A stretch of 64,000 nucleotides of DNA from Odobenus rosmarus divergens. Taxonomy: Eukaryota; Chordata; Mammalia; Carnivora; Odobenidae. The stretch covers positions 1,692,457-1,756,456 of the forward strand of contig NW_004450381.1 of NCBI RefSeq assembly GCF_000321225.1, in the 5' to 3' direction. This document shows, piece after piece, positions 1 to 40,155 of the stretch (its first letter is position 1; the number at the start of each line of letters is the position of its first letter). Under the pieces are notes generated by a model. The model did no database searches. It was not told the DNA's origin and worked only from the letters and a program-made list of their open reading frames with translations. The position numbers and the translations under genes are program-made.

Positions 1-449
1 CACATACGCTCCCTCCCTTACCCTCAGGTTGCCGACGGTCTAAACAGAGGAAGAGAGGAACCTCAGGACTAGGGCATCCCATGTGTCTAACTGCAAATCC
101 ACCTGCACCATCAGTGCCTGAGATTTTTCTTTTTAAATGGAGGTAAAATTCATATGACATGGATTTAGCCATTTTAAAGCATGCAATTCAGTGGCATTTC
201 ACATGGGTACTTTCACAGTGTTGTGTAACCATCACTTCTGTGTAGCCCCAAAACATTTCGTCAGCCAGGAAGGAAACCTCATACCCACTGCAGTTACTCT
301 TCAATTTACCCTCCCGGCCTGGAACATTTTTAAACCAACAGTGTTATCAGGACATCATCAGGGAGAACTTGGGCGTGTAAAGCCTGCTGTACTTGCTGAT
401 CTGCCAGGGGCAGAGGTGCCCTCCTTGGCGGGCAGGGGCTAAAATCCAG
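1..449 (-). other. UPB1: UPB1 3' UTR, partial (runs off the window)
   Basis: Sequence downstream of the UPB1 stop on the minus strand. No AATAAA or ATTAAA is found on the minus strand in this 449-nt stretch, so the cleavage site is probably beyond base 1. It contains an old antisense L1 3'-end fragment at about 125-340. Confidence 0.6.
125..340 (-). repeat. Old L1 3'-end fragment (antisense)
   Basis: Reads like the reverse complement of an L1M 3' UTR: 'ggaggtaaaattcatatgac', then 'aaagcatgcaattcagtggc' and 'gtgtaaccatcacttctgtg'. The same phrases recur at 12,960-13,270, 48,300-48,560 and 57,030-57,300. It lies inside the presumed UPB1 3' UTR. Confidence 0.6.
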
Positions 450-29073
<28,624 letters not shown>

Positions 29074-29222
29074 AGCCGGAGTCTGCAAGCGCGGCTGAGG
29101 GGCCGACGTCCAGACTAATACTGCCTACCCTTTGCCCCCAGAAAGAGGAGAAGGAGGAGCCGACAACCAGGTCCGCGCACGCGCTCTCCACTCTACCCGC
29201 GCACCTTCGGCCCCTGGAAGGC

Positions 29223-29230
29223 TCACGTGA
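29223..29230. promoter_or_regulatory. Palindromic E-box TCACGTGA, proximal
   Basis: Perfect 8-bp palindrome about 150 bp upstream of the UPB1 start codon. This is the preferred core for USF and MiT/TFE-type bHLH-zip factors. Binding is inferred from sequence only. Confidence 0.6.
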
Positions 29231-29264
29231 GGCACGCCCCCTCCTCGCGCCTTCCAGGGCTTCG

Positions 29265-29370
29265 CGGGTGGGACCGCCCCTTGCCCTTCGCGCCTCCTTC
29301 CGCACGCGCCAGGACACGCCCCTTCCACGGGCGGGACCGCCCTGAGCCCTCGCGCCTCGGCCGCACGCCC
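29265..29370. repeat. Partly duplicated GC-box block in the promoter
   Basis: Two copies of a block beginning 'cgggtgggaccgcccc' (29,265) and 'cgggcgggaccgccct' (29,328) and ending 'cgcgcctccttccgcacgcg' (to 29,310) and 'cgcgcctcggccgcacgccc' (to 29,370), offset about 63 bp. Each contains a GC box facing both ways. Confidence 0.7.
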
Positions 29371-29912
29371 GGAGCTGCTGCTGCTCCCTACTTGCGGCCT
29401 TTGGAGGCTCTCGCGCCAGTCCCCAGAAGCGTTCTGTTACCCTCTCACTCTCCCTCGCCCTCCGGTTCCTGGCCGGAGGTGTCGGGCGGGACAGAGAACC
29501 CGGAGAGGCGGTGAGGGAGCCCTGGGCGCGGCCTCCGGGGGGCAGCGGCGCGGTCTGAGGTAAACGCCTGGCCCGCTCGGTCGCACCCTCGTGGGGCCGG
29601 TTCCCGCCGCAGCCAGTGGGCAGGGCTTCTCCCCGCCCCGACCTCGGTCTCCGGTCGGCGGAACCGGGGCTGCCAGGCGGGCCGGCCCACCGCACGGGAC
29701 TGCGGAGGAAGGTACGGGACGAGTTTCAGTGTCCCAAGGGCAGTAACTGCACCACCGTTTTTCCAGTGCCCCGTATTTGTGAGAACTTATGGCTCTCCAC
29801 GGCCCACCCCGCCACCCACCCCCGGCGGGGCCAGGCTGGGAGGCCCTGGCTGCACGCGCCCACTCCGGGCTTCGGGGTTCGAGCCTGGCCAGCGCTTCAC
29901 TTGAGCGAAGGG

Positions 29913-29920
29913 TCACGTGA
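29913..29920. promoter_or_regulatory. Palindromic E-box TCACGTGA, distal
   Basis: Second perfect copy of the same palindrome, 690 bp from the first, within GGTCACGTGAT, near the far edge of the CpG island. It would be proximal to a divergent plus-strand start site if one exists. Confidence 0.55.
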
Positions 29921-30184
29921 TCCCATGCGCTTTCGTGGAGTGAATACCGCAAAATGCTGGGTCCCCAGGCAGGGAGCTCACCCTCCGGGCCCTTGGGCCC
30001 CCTCTCAGCTCCGCCGTCTGCAGTGGATGTGCCCGCATGGGCACTTTGCTGGGAGGGGGGCGCTTTAGACTCAATGAGTTGATGGGGGTGAGGGCCCTCT
30101 CGCAGTTCCCGCCGAACCAGAGAGTGCTACCCCCTCAGGAGCCAAAGATCTACTTTTAAGCCCAAGTGAGAATTAGAACAGAGC

Positions 30185-30344
30185 AGCTTAACTCTGGTGA
30201 AGAAACCAGTCGGCCCAAATCCCGGTTCAGCAACTTGCAAACCTTGTGACTCCAGGAAAGTTACTCAGACACTCTGACCTTCTGTTGCTTTATCTGTAAA
30301 ATAGGAGTACAACTACCTTGCAGGGTTGTTTAAAAGTAAGATAA
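30185..30344 (+). repeat. MIR-type SINE relic, interrupted by a CanSINE
   Basis: 'tgactccaggaaagttactc' and 'gctttatctgtaaaatagga' followed by 'cttgcagggttgtttaaaag' are the MIR core in order. The CanSINE at 30,350 inserted into its 3' side. Confidence 0.75.
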
Positions 30345-30349
30345 GATAG

Positions 30350-30478
30350 GGTTGCCTCCGTGGCTCAGTTGGTTGAGCATCCGACCCTTAGCTCAGTTCC
30401 GGTCTTGATCTTAGGGTCCTCAGTTCAAGCCCCGCGTTGGGCTCCCCGCTGAGCGTGGAGCCTACTTAAAAAATAAAA
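30350..30478 (+). repeat. Short-form CanSINE, older type
   Basis: 'gggttgcctccgtggctcag' to 'cttaaaaaataaaaaaa', without the CT-rich segment. Duplicated 'aagtaagataagata' lies on both sides (about 30,335-30,349 and 30,481-30,495). Confidence 0.9.
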
Positions 30479-30499
30479 AAAAGTAAGATAAGATAAGCA

Positions 30500-30960
30500 C
30501 AAAAGGATCTAAAAGCAGGTGCTATAGACCAAATGCTTTAGATATTTTATATAAGTCAATAACTCACAAGTTTTGGCCATTGTTTTGATAAACGTTAACC
30601 GACAGTTTCTAGTATCTGATGGAGCTCCCTTTTCAAGAATGCAAACTTTGGCTGAGGCTTTTTGTATGTTAAGGCTCTGATATAAGGACAATACGCAGAG
30701 AACAAAACCTAGTACTTTTTCTTCATGGTTTAAGGTAGGGACAAACTTGTAAATACTTATAGATACAGCAGATTTAAATAATCTGATGTGGAAAAGGGAT
30801 ACCTTATGCTATGGAATTCAGAGGAAGGGGTGATTTCTGGCCTAGAAAAGGAAATTGTTTAAGGCCCAAGAAAGAGGTCTCATTGCTAACTCTAAGAGCC
30901 TCAAAGGAAACTTCTTATCTTCTGTATGGTATTTCCTGTTTTAGTTAATGGTCTCACTGC
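30500..30960. other. Unassigned intergenic sequence
   Basis: No repeat, RNA gene or plausible coding exon recognised. Confidence 0.5.
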
Positions 30961-31500
30961 CCACTCATTTTGCCAAGCCTTTGAGAGTCATCCCCAACTC
31001 CTCCATGTTCTTTCTTTCCCTCGAAGGAAGCCTCAAATTCTGCTAAATTTATCTCCCAAATTTTGTTAAAATCCTTCCCCCTCCCACCTCATGCCTATAA
31101 TCATGTCATCTTTTGCTTGAATTGTTGTTAGTCTTCTAACTTACCCCTATACCTCTGATGTCTATCCTTAGTTGTCTTTCTAAAACTGATACCTTACCAT
31201 CCTTTGTACCCTCTCCTTCAGTGTCTCCCTACCTGGAATGACCTTTTATCTTCTGTTTTGTGAGCTCCTACTCATCCTGCAAGATGCAGCTCAAATATCG
31301 CCTCCTCTGTATTGTCTTCTCCAACTGGTCCAGGAAAAGTATAGATTTCACTAACCCTTTATGGATACCTCTGTTAGAGCATTTATCAAAAACTATTGTG
31401 TAATTATTTCTGAGCCCTGGGCAGGAACTGGGTCTGATCTACTTTTGTATCTACAGGGCTCTGGCACTCAATAAATGACTGTTGAAGGAATTAATTCTGA
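30960..31500 (+). repeat. L2-type LINE relic
   Basis: 'ccctacctggaatgacctttt', 'catcctgcaagatgcagctc' then 'tggcactcaataaatgactg ttgaagg' is the standard L2 3' region with its tail. Confidence 0.75.
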
Positions 31501-33640
31501 TGGGATCAAGAACAGATTCATTAAGGTGGTGACATTTGAGCTGGACCTTGAAGCAGAAGTAGAAGCTATTATTACTAGTTAAATTGCTTAATCCATCTTT
31601 CCCTATTGTTCCGTGACAGGTCATTCACACTAGGTCATTATAAACCAGGGTTTCACAAATATGAAGTGCTAACTTGAGAAGGATTTAAAAAAAAAAGTTG
31701 TATTTAAATTTTACATTTGCCTAAAATTTATTTTTCACTCTAAATCGTAAGACACATCACTAGATCCTTCTATGGTAATCATTAAAAAAGACTTTAAGCT
31801 CTGCCCTAGTTTCTTTTTGAAATACCCAGCCAAGCCGCAAAGGTTTTAATTGCATGCAAACGTACTAGAATGAGGGACTCCTTGTTTTGAAGACCAACTC
31901 GTTTTGTGGCAACATGGTGTGGTTTATGGATATATAATCATTTGAGTGTATATAAACATGAACAGGAAGAATAGAATATACCACAACCTCAATATGGTGG
32001 TTATTTCTGGAGAAGGTGGTATGGGAATGGGATAGAGGAATGGGCATCATCTGCTGATACATAATATTTTAGTTCTTTTTAAAAAAAGATTCAAAGCATT
32101 AAAGTGCCATTTCCTGTCAAAAAAGATTCAAAGCATATGATGTTAACATTTTAAAAATCTGGGTATTTGTTATTATGCTTTTCTTTATATTTGAAATATT
32201 TTATTAAAAATTATTTTATAGAAGAGAGAGCCTTAGACCAGGAGCAGGAAATCTACAGTTTAGTCTGGGTTCAACCTTTATCTCAGTTTTCCTGTTGTAA
32301 GAAAGGTTGGTGAGGGGAAGAGGCTGGGAAGAGAGTTTATAGAGATGAACTAAGCCTTTCCTAATTCTAACAAAATATGATTCTAATAATCTAGTCATAT
32401 ATAAATTTCTCTGCTAACATGCTTATTTGTGACAAAAGAGTTTCATTATAGAAGCTGATTTATTAGAAAGAGCTCATTTGTTAGAAATGTACTAGTGTCT
32501 GTTTTTAGGTGTTACTTTTAAATTCACAGTGTGCGTTAATCTTGAGTCTTAAGGAAAGTGTTTAAAGTACTATGGCCTTGAAGAACTAAAATTTTATAAT
32601 CATTGCTGAGCAGTCCTTGCAAAGGGTATGACGCGGAGATCCCATCTGTTCTCTTTTCTCCTTCGAGCAAGAGGGCTGCTTATACTGTCATTTATCACTG
32701 TACAACACACACAAGCTTATGCCTCTTTTTGTCCCATTTCGTCTCCCAATAATACTGTGAACTATGGGGCAGGGGTTTTTGGTATTTGTCAGATTTCCAA
32801 GTTAAACATGACACTTACTGGAAATGAAAATACAGGAGCCAATATTTTACTGATAGTCATGGGGGAAAGATCTGAGGTGACCTGATTTCTAAGCAACTTT
32901 CTAAAGACCCAATTCCTGTCTTAATTTGTCCCTACATGATGTTCCTTAGTTCAGAAGTCACAGTTCTTCTTTATTTGCTAGGGTTCATTTTATAATAATA
33001 ATTATTATTATCCTTATGTAGACTTCAGTGTTCCACATGAAGGAGTTTTGGAATAGCATACCCAAGCTGACTGAAAATGGATTTTGTAGCAGAGAAGAGC
33101 CAACCCAGCTAAAATGGCGACTTTGTCTGCCAATGGTGAAGTTTCTTTGCCTTTTAGTGGCCTGAATGTTTTGTCTTGTGTTTTGCTTTATCCCTTGTTT
33201 TGCTTGCTTCTCCTCTCATGACTAGGCATGTTCTTCCCTTCAAGGCCTTGTTTACTCATTAAACTTGCATAATACACATTAATGTTAGTTGACCAAAACT
33301 AAAATGCATTGATCAACTCCAATCTAGTAAGGTCCTCTTCAAATCCTGCCAGAAGGAACCTCTGATAGTGTGTCAGGCATAGGAGAGGCCCTAAGAGAGA
33401 TATTTAGATCAGGAAATCCCACCCTTCAGATAACATCATTCAACAGCCTCAGTTTTTTTCTGGAATATGACCTATCTGATACATTCCTATTGCTACTTAT
33501 ACATTCCTTGTACAGGGTCTCATCATTTCTTAAATTACTTCAACCAACTCATAATCAGTCTTTCTGCCTCCCAACTTCAAATTCCCCCTTGGTCTTGGTT
33601 CCCAGGGTGATCTGTTCTTCAATGGCACTCCGTTAGTTTA
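31500..33640. other. Unassigned intergenic sequence
   Basis: AT-rich stretch with no family I can name. It contains 'aaaaaagattcaaagcat' twice (about 32,083 and 32,121), a small local duplication. Open frames here are under 90 codons and have no visible domains. Confidence 0.5.
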
Positions 33641-34010
33641 GTCCGAAGTCCAAGAGTGCATGGAATAAGGCCCTCTGATTGGACCTCATTTCATGTTATC
33701 ACTCTTCCCTGCCCTATACTTTGGGCTCCAGTATTGTTCAACTGCTGCTAGTTGTACAAACATTCCATACCATTTCACACCTCTGTCTTTGCTCAGCTCC
33801 TTCTTCACTTAGATAGTTCTTACCCAAGCCTTAAATTCAAGTATCTCTTCAATAAAGCCTTTCCTGGCTCCTTCAGGCTTACCTAAATTCCCACTTCTGT
33901 GTTGCCATAATATTCAATCTGTGAAGTTTCTTGAGGATAGAGGTATGACATATCTTTGAATCTACAGAGCTTTGCGTATAACTGGAGCTCAATAAATGAT
34001 TTTTGAACCA
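33640..34010 (+). repeat. L2-type LINE relic
   Basis: 'gtctttgctcagctccttct', 'tcttgaggatagaggtatga' and the tail 'ctggagctcaataaatgatt' mark an L2 3' end. Confidence 0.7.
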
Positions 34011-34484
34011 AATCAAACACCATATCAGTTATAAATGTTTATAGTCACTTGATGAGTCCTTTTTATGTACATTATTAACTCAGTAGCTACTTATTTAGCC
34101 TGCTTTTTAAAAAGACCACAATTGGCTGGGACAGATTCATGCTCCTCTCCTTTCAGTAACACTCTCAGATGTCTTTGCTGCACCCTGATCATATAGGATA
34201 CAAGTAGCCCAAATCCTTGAGTGGCTCTCAACAACAATAGATGTTGGGGGAGGGAGTCCATCCTGGGGGACTACTTCATATAGCACATCTCTGTTTACTG
34301 GGAAGTTGCGGTTTAATATGTCATGGTTCATCTATCTCTAATTAGCCTCCTGGTTCATATTTCCTTGGATTGAGAGTTTCGTGGCATCCTTGGCCATAAC
34401 ATTCTTGAGTTATAGATAATACATTTCAGACCCCGTTTTCAGAAAGTCCTAGATATAGGTAACAGCTGCCTACTTGTATTTTGA

Positions 34485-34609
34485 GAAATAGTACAGCGTA
34501 ACAGAAAGAACATTGAATTGGGTATATAAAGAGGTTCTAATCCTGGTTTTGCTATTAGGTAATTGCAGCTTTAGGTAAATTACTTGATACCACTTCCTAA
34601 TCTCTTAAA
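34485..34609 (+). repeat. MIR-type relic
   Basis: 'agtacagcgtaacagaaaga acattgaattggg' and 'gctttaggtaaattacttga' keep the MIR order. The CanSINE at 34,610 interrupts it. Confidence 0.65.
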
Positions 34610-34797
34610 TTTTTTTTTAAAGATTTATTTATTTGACAGAGAAATAACGAGAGCAGGAACATAAGCAGGGGGAGTGGGAGAGGGAGAAGCAGGCTTCCTG
34701 TTGAGCAGAGAGCCCGATGTGGGGCTCGATCCCAGGACTCTGGGATCATGACCTGAGCCGAAGGCAGATGCTTAACGACTGAGCCACCCATGCGCCC
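34610..34797 (-). repeat. CanSINE, complete, reverse
   Basis: Reverse copy ending 'gagccacccatgcgccc'. The TSD 'taatctcttaa' is at 34,598-34,608 and 34,800-34,810. It carries a small deletion in the A box side ('ttaacgactgag'). Confidence 0.94.
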
Positions 34798-35019
34798 ACT
34801 AATCTCTTAATTTAAAGGTATTGGACTAATTCTCATAAATTATGATTTTATTATTGCTAGTTTGACATCTCTCAAGTGTTGTAACAACTGTTTTCATTGA
34901 GACCCTCCCCCTTTTTTTATGTAGATGGCAAGGGCAAGTAGAGCACGTGTGCCTAACACCTGCAGGAGAACTTCTTGGACATTAGTGCCTTAAGGCCAGG
35001 ACTGGTACACACTTATATT

Positions 35020-35215
35020 GGATTGCCATGGTACAGTGGGAGCTGCACTGGGCTAGAAATCCAAGAACTTGGGGTTCAACCCTGGTTCTATACTTTTTGG
35101 TTATGTAACTATAGACAAGTCATGACCTTTCTGAACCTCAGTTTCTTTATCTATAAATGAGGATAATAATACCCATTCCACTTCCTTTGATTTGAAAGAA
35201 TCAAATAAGTTAAGT
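35020..35215 (+). repeat. MIR-type SINE relic
   Basis: 'ggttcaaccctggttctata', 'gacaagtcatgacctttctg aacctcagtttc' and 'ctataaatgaggataataat' are a nearly full MIR core with flanks. Confidence 0.8.
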
Positions 35216-35310
35216 TGAAATATCTTTGAAAATCTATACAGTGTTATCTCTGTAAGATAATTACTTTTAATTGAGGAAAAGGTGTTTGAATATACTGTTC
35301 CCATGGGAAA

Positions 35311-35311
<1 letters not shown>

Positions 35312-35354
<43 letters not shown>
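35312..35354. repeat. (CA)n microsatellite
   Basis: About 21 uninterrupted CA units. Pure and long, so likely polymorphic. Confidence 0.97.
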
Positions 35355-35355
<1 letters not shown>

Positions 35356-35859
35356 ATCCTTAATGTACTGGATATTTATCTTTGAGTAATTTTTCCAGTG
35401 GTGATAATGCCTTTGCACTGAATCATTTACACGCTTTCCACCAGTTCTTCTGGTGATAAATAGCATTTTGAACATGAGTAATTTTTGAGGAAGGCTGCAG
35501 TCTGAGGCCATGAAATAAAGCAAAGTTGACTCTTGGAAGCTGAAATCTAGTCCATGAACCATCACTAGTTTGTTAATCATTTAGGCTAGCCAACTAAGCA
35601 CAGGCTCATGTATCATTAGGAATGCAAAATCCCAGGTTGCCTTTTTGGGACCCAAATTTCATGAAATATCAATGTGGTAAATAAAGCTTCTTCTCAAGAA
35701 AACCAAAACCCAAAACAAAAAACCAACCTTCTTTTCTACCTTCTCCTCCCAAAACAATTACATAAATATGCAATGGGCTTAGCAGCAAAACACGTGGCAT
35801 TTAGAGATAGTTGCCTGTAAGCTCAATGTGAGCCAACAGTGTGTTGTGGCTGCCAAAAA

Positions 35860-36350
35860 AGCTGTTATGGTCTCAGTATGGTTGCATATTGAGAGGTGTA
35901 GTATCTAAAGCACACCTGAAATTTATCTAGCTCTGGGTTGGATACAAGGTATATAAATCATCTTGAATACATCCAGAAAAGAAAGAGTAATGTTGGTGAG
36001 AACATTTAACAACAACAACAAATAGTCAAAGGCACTGGGAACATTTATGTAGCAAAACAAAGCAAACAAAGGAAGAATATTGTCACTTTATTCAGATATC
36101 TGAAGGTGGCCACATGTAAGAGGTTTATAGTTGTTCCATTTGGCCCTAAGGAGAGGAGCTGGAGTCAATGGATAGAAACTCAGGGAGGCATATTTCAACC
36201 GAAAGCAGTTATTTTCAACAGGTGGTACAAAATGAAATAGGCTGGCTCTGCAGGCAATGAGTTCTCAGTCATTCTGGGTGTTCAAGGATGGTCCAAATGA
36301 CCACTTGGTGGGAGTATTGTAGAAGAAAGTCAGTCATCAGATGGGTAGTT
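35860..36350 (+). repeat. L3/CR1-clade LINE relic
   Basis: 'ggagctggagtcaatggata', 'caatgagttctcagtcattc tgggtgttcaagga' and 'gaccacttggtgggagtatt gtagaa' follow the CR1-clade 3' region known in mammals as L3. Very old and inactive. Confidence 0.65.
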
Positions 36351-36571
36351 GAACAGATAGCCCATGATTTGTGTATATTGCTTTAATATGAACAACAACA
36401 ACAACAACAAAACCCAACAACTTAGGCATATCAAATCCAAAGAACCATACACAGACCATAGAATAATATAAGACAGTTTGGTATCTGAAAAAGTGAAAGT
36501 CAGCAAGTGCAATTTTACTGAAGAACTAGGTGATGAGAAGATTTCATTATTAATATTAGTAGTAGTATTTG

Positions 36572-36754
36572 TTTTAAAGCTTTTATTTACTTATTTGAGA
36601 GAGAGTGAGAAAGAGCATTAGAGGGGAGAGGGTCAGAGGGAGAAGCAGACTCCCCGCTGAGCCAGGAGCCCAGTGTGGGACTCGATCCCAGGACCCCGGG
36701 ATCATGATCTGAGCCAAAGGCAGTCACTTAACCAACTGAGCCACCCAGGCGCTC
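36572..36754 (-). repeat. CanSINE, reverse
   Basis: From the T/A-rich end 'ttttaaagcttttatttact' to the head 'ctgagccacccaggcgctc'. Flanked by 'agtagtatttg' and 'agtagtatagtatttg'. Confidence 0.93.
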
Positions 36755-36759
36755 AAGTA

Positions 36760-37480
36760 GTATAGTATTTGGTAAGGTTGATTTTAAAGGAAAAGGACCA
36801 TTTTTACTGCTAGTGTGAGTGGACCTAGATTCTAGGACCTAATGATGACTGGAGTTTTGGTCACAGAATCAGAGGATGAAACAACCAATTTGTGGTTGTA
36901 AAAAGTAATTTCAACTAGGAAGTGGTTGGGGCTCTATTAAAGGGGAAAAAACACTGTATGGGGATTAAGAGACCAAGCAGGTACACAGCTGTACACCGTC
37001 TAAGGGTGAAACAAGTATACAGAAAGAATTAGATATTTGTGAAGCCAAGCTAAACAGATTTGTGTTCTGTACTTTGACACCTTAGATAACTGGCATCTTG
37101 AAATCCTCACTGAAGCAAAGTAGATTTTGTGCTCTGAGAGGCTGTAGTGTGTGCTAATGATCCATCATGGAGTGCTTGCAGTATTGTAATAAGGTACCAG
37201 GTTCTTTGCCCCACCAACTACCTTACCACTGGCAAGTCCTGCCCTTAGTCCCAGGATCTGAGTCCTACTGCATATCTCAAACTTGCTGCTTGTCCTGCCT
37301 GAATGAATGCCCCAAATCGGATAACTAGTCTACTATATTTGAAGCATTAAGCCTTCTTGCATTCCAGCTCAGTAATGGAAGCTACATTTTGTTTCCTTAA
37401 ACCCATCACAGTGCACCGTCACCTTTCAAACTTAGCACTGCCAAAGACTTGAATCTAGATTTTGAGTCTCATTCTGGTTG
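36760..37480. other. Unassigned intergenic sequence
   Basis: Nothing recognised in about 700 bp between two SINEs. Confidence 0.5.
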
Positions 37481-37499
37481 CTGGGCCCTGCTAGTTCTT

Positions 37500-37714
37500 T
37501 TTGTTGTTGTTTTTTAAGATTTATTTATTCATTTGAGAGAGAGAGAGCACAGCAGGGGGAGGAGCAGAGGGAGAAGGAGAGGGAGAGAATCCCAAGCTGC
37601 CTCCCCGCTGATTGCGGAGCCCAACGTGGGGCTCCATCCCATGATCCTGAGATCATGACCAGAGCTGAAACCAAGAGTCAGAGGCTCAACTGACTGAGCC
37701 ACCCAGGTGCACTC
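37500..37714 (-). repeat. CanSINE, reverse, long perfect TSD
   Basis: Older sequence variant ('agagctgaaaccaagagtca gaggctcaac'). The TSD 'gggccctgctagttctt' is 17 bp and perfect at 37,483-37,499 and 37,715-37,731. Confidence 0.96.
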
Positions 37715-38100
37715 GGGCCCTGCTAGTTCTTGCCAGACTCTAACACTGTTTCCTGGACTGCCTGCTGCTAAATCTCACGGCCCCAGAGCCTCACCTTTGG
37801 ATCTCTGTGGGTGCGGCAGATAGAGGCTTCAATTCTCTAAGAATCGGGGCCCCCTTGATTATCATGAGCATTTCTTACAGTCCCAGGTTTCTCCCCGATT
37901 AAGGGAGTTGGTCTGACCATGCCATCTACACTTGGGGAGCCAAACTGATACTGGCCTGTGCCAGAGCAATCCATAGAAGCCCATCTTCTGTACTCAGCCT
38001 CTGCAGCCACTAGCCAACAAGAACTTCCTGAACCTAGTATGTGTCCTGCTGGAATTCTGAGCTGTGCTTCTGGGCTCCCTAGCTCCATCTCTGTTAACTT

Positions 38101-38295
38101 TTTTTTTTTTAAGATTTTATTTATTTATTTATTTGACAGAGAGCAAGAGAGCACAAGCAGGGGGAGCAGTAGAAGGAGAGGGAGAAGGAGGTTTCCCGCT
38201 GAGCAGGGAGCCCGATGCGGGGCTCGATTCCAGGACCCTGGGATCATGACCTGAGCTGAAGGCAGATGCTTAACCGTCTGAGCCATCCAGGCGCC
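38101..38295 (-). repeat. CanSINE, reverse
   Basis: Complete reverse copy with a pure T tract at the left end. Perfect 16-bp TSD 'ccatctctgttaactt' at 38,085-38,100 and 38,296-38,311. Confidence 0.96.
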
Positions 38296-38429
38296 CCATC
38301 TCTGTTAACTTAATAACTGGGTACTTTTCCTGTCTGGACTCTAAAGAGTTAGTTTTAGCAGTCCGTGGCAAGCTGTACAACTTGCTTCACAGAGATCTTA
38401 TAGGTGTTTAATATTTGTTCTCTTCACTG

Positions 38430-38720
38430 GTTAGTTTTGTAAACATGTGTTGAATGTGCCAGACATTGTGCTAGGCACTGGGGTGAAACATGAATAAGTT
38501 GTGGTACTTGTTTTCATCATCATAATAATGTCTCCTATAGAAATTTCTTGAGCACCTGCTATGTACCAGGCACTGTGCTGGACCTATAAGAGCCTTTATA
38601 CGGTACAGGAAGTGTGTTATGAAGGGGTAGGAGGAAAAGCTGGGTAGTTTGTATTATATACATAAGGCTCCAGACATAGCACATGGTTAGTGCTTGATAA
38701 ACAATAGCTGTGTTTATAAT
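38430..38720 (+). repeat. Ancient L2/MIR-age repeat pieces
   Basis: Two copies of the phrase type 'agacattgtgctaggcactg' / 'accaggcactgtgctggacc' and a tail-like 'atagcacatggttagtgctt gataaacaatagc'. The family cannot be fixed by eye. Confidence 0.5.
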
Positions 38721-39690
38721 ATTAGGTGATAACATTACTGAAAGTGCCACACAGGTCCAGAGGTGGCAGAACATCTGAGCCAGAGGATGTGTAGAAGACC
38801 CAGGAAGGTCAATCCAAAAAAAAAGGGAAAAGCGAGACTGCAAGCAGCAAAAGATGACCATTGCAGAGTAGCCAGTCTGTCTGGAACAGCAGAGTAGATT
38901 AAGGGTTGCACTGCACCAGTATATGGAAAGATGTCTAGAGAGTTCTAGATATATGTGTGCTAGAGACTCTAGCCTTGAAACCATTAACCATATTCACAGG
39001 AGAAAATGATTGCATGAAGTTGTAAAAACCGGAAGGAGAAGACAAGCCTGAAGATTATCCGATTAAAGGAAGGAAGATTGCAGACTGCTTAGTCACCTGA
39101 AGAGAGTAGCCCTTACAAAATGAGAGGAGATGATTGCATCACTTAAGTGAGCATTGATCAATGTGTTTGGCAGGACAAGTGGAAATGTTTTTCTCTTAAA
39201 TAATTCAAGCCTGCAGCCTTCCAATTCAGTTTAAGATAGTATAAGCGTCTGCTATATATAAATGTGTATGGCATACCACTGGTGAATGAGTAGAATTTAA
39301 AAGAGGAATAAGTAAAACTGTCTGTATTCAACTGAATGTTCATGAATAAAACCCCTGATGATAAATATACAATAGCCTTCAGTTGAACACATTATACAAA
39401 CACAAGGAAATTCTATTTGCTTGTTGATCTGGATTATAACATACTTACACCATCCATATAGTAATATTGTAATCTGAGGGAGTCAGGCCTGATGATTTAA
39501 AGACCTTTCTATTTCTAATGTTCTATATCTCTATAAGGTAGACATAATTCAAGTTCTATGACAGATTTTCATGGCTGGTTGTTTACATTTTCCTGAGTTA
39601 AGAGATTACAGAAAGTGGTGGGGAAACCAATGAAATTAAAAGAATATTAAAGTTATGGCTACGTGAGATGTGATTATATAGTATTGGTAT
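38720..39690. other. Unassigned intergenic sequence
   Basis: No repeat family or gene recognised. The minus-strand frame 38,559-38,984 (141 codons) has no visible domain. Confidence 0.5.
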
Positions 39691-39696
39691 CCTTTA

Positions 39697-39881
39697 TTCT
39701 TTTTAAAAGATTTTATTTATTCATTTGAGACACAGAGATAGAGAGATCATGAGCAGGGGGAGAGGCAGAGGGAGAGGGAGAAGCAGGCACCCCGCTGAGC
39801 CAGGAGCCCGATGCAGGGATGCTGGGATCATGACCTGAGCCAAAGGCAGAGGCTTAATGAACTGAGCCACCCAGGCACCCC
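39697..39881 (-). repeat. CanSINE, reverse
   Basis: Complete apart from a small deletion around the B box ('gatgcagggatgctgggatc'). The TSD is 'tagtattggtatccttta' (39,679-39,696) against 'tagtattgatatccttta' (39,882-39,899), 17 of 18 identical. Confidence 0.95.
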
Positions 39882-40004
39882 TAGTATTGATATCCTTTAA
39901 CTAGTAACTTTACCATCCATTGGGAAGCAATGTTCTTTTTTGGGGGGGAGGGAAGCAATGTTCTTATTTTATCAGAAGCAGCATAGTATGGTGGCAAAAT
40001 CATA

Positions 40005-40140
40005 AGTTTTTAAAGTCTGGCAGAGCTCTGTATTAGTTTTATAACTAATACAAGTTACTTAACTTTTCTGGACCTTCTTTTCCTCTTCTTTAGCATAAGA
40101 TGATAGGACTTGCATGTATGGCTGCTCCAAAGGTTAAATG
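40005..40140 (+). repeat. MIR-type relic
   Basis: 'acaagttacttaacttttct ggacc', then 'cataagatgataggacttgc' and 'gctccaaaggttaaatgaaa' follow MIR order. The CanSINE at 40,156 lies at its 3' end. Confidence 0.6.
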
Positions 40141-40155
40141 AAAGGTAGATCTATA

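Noticed and set aside
35312..35354. CA tract considered as a regulatory Z-DNA element
   Set aside because: No promoter or gene is near enough to support a role; kept only as a microsatellite.
35101..35580. 159-codon minus-strand frame crossing the CA repeat
   Set aside because: Contains a long Val-Cys repeat that is simply the (CA)n tract translated, and covers a MIR. Not coding.
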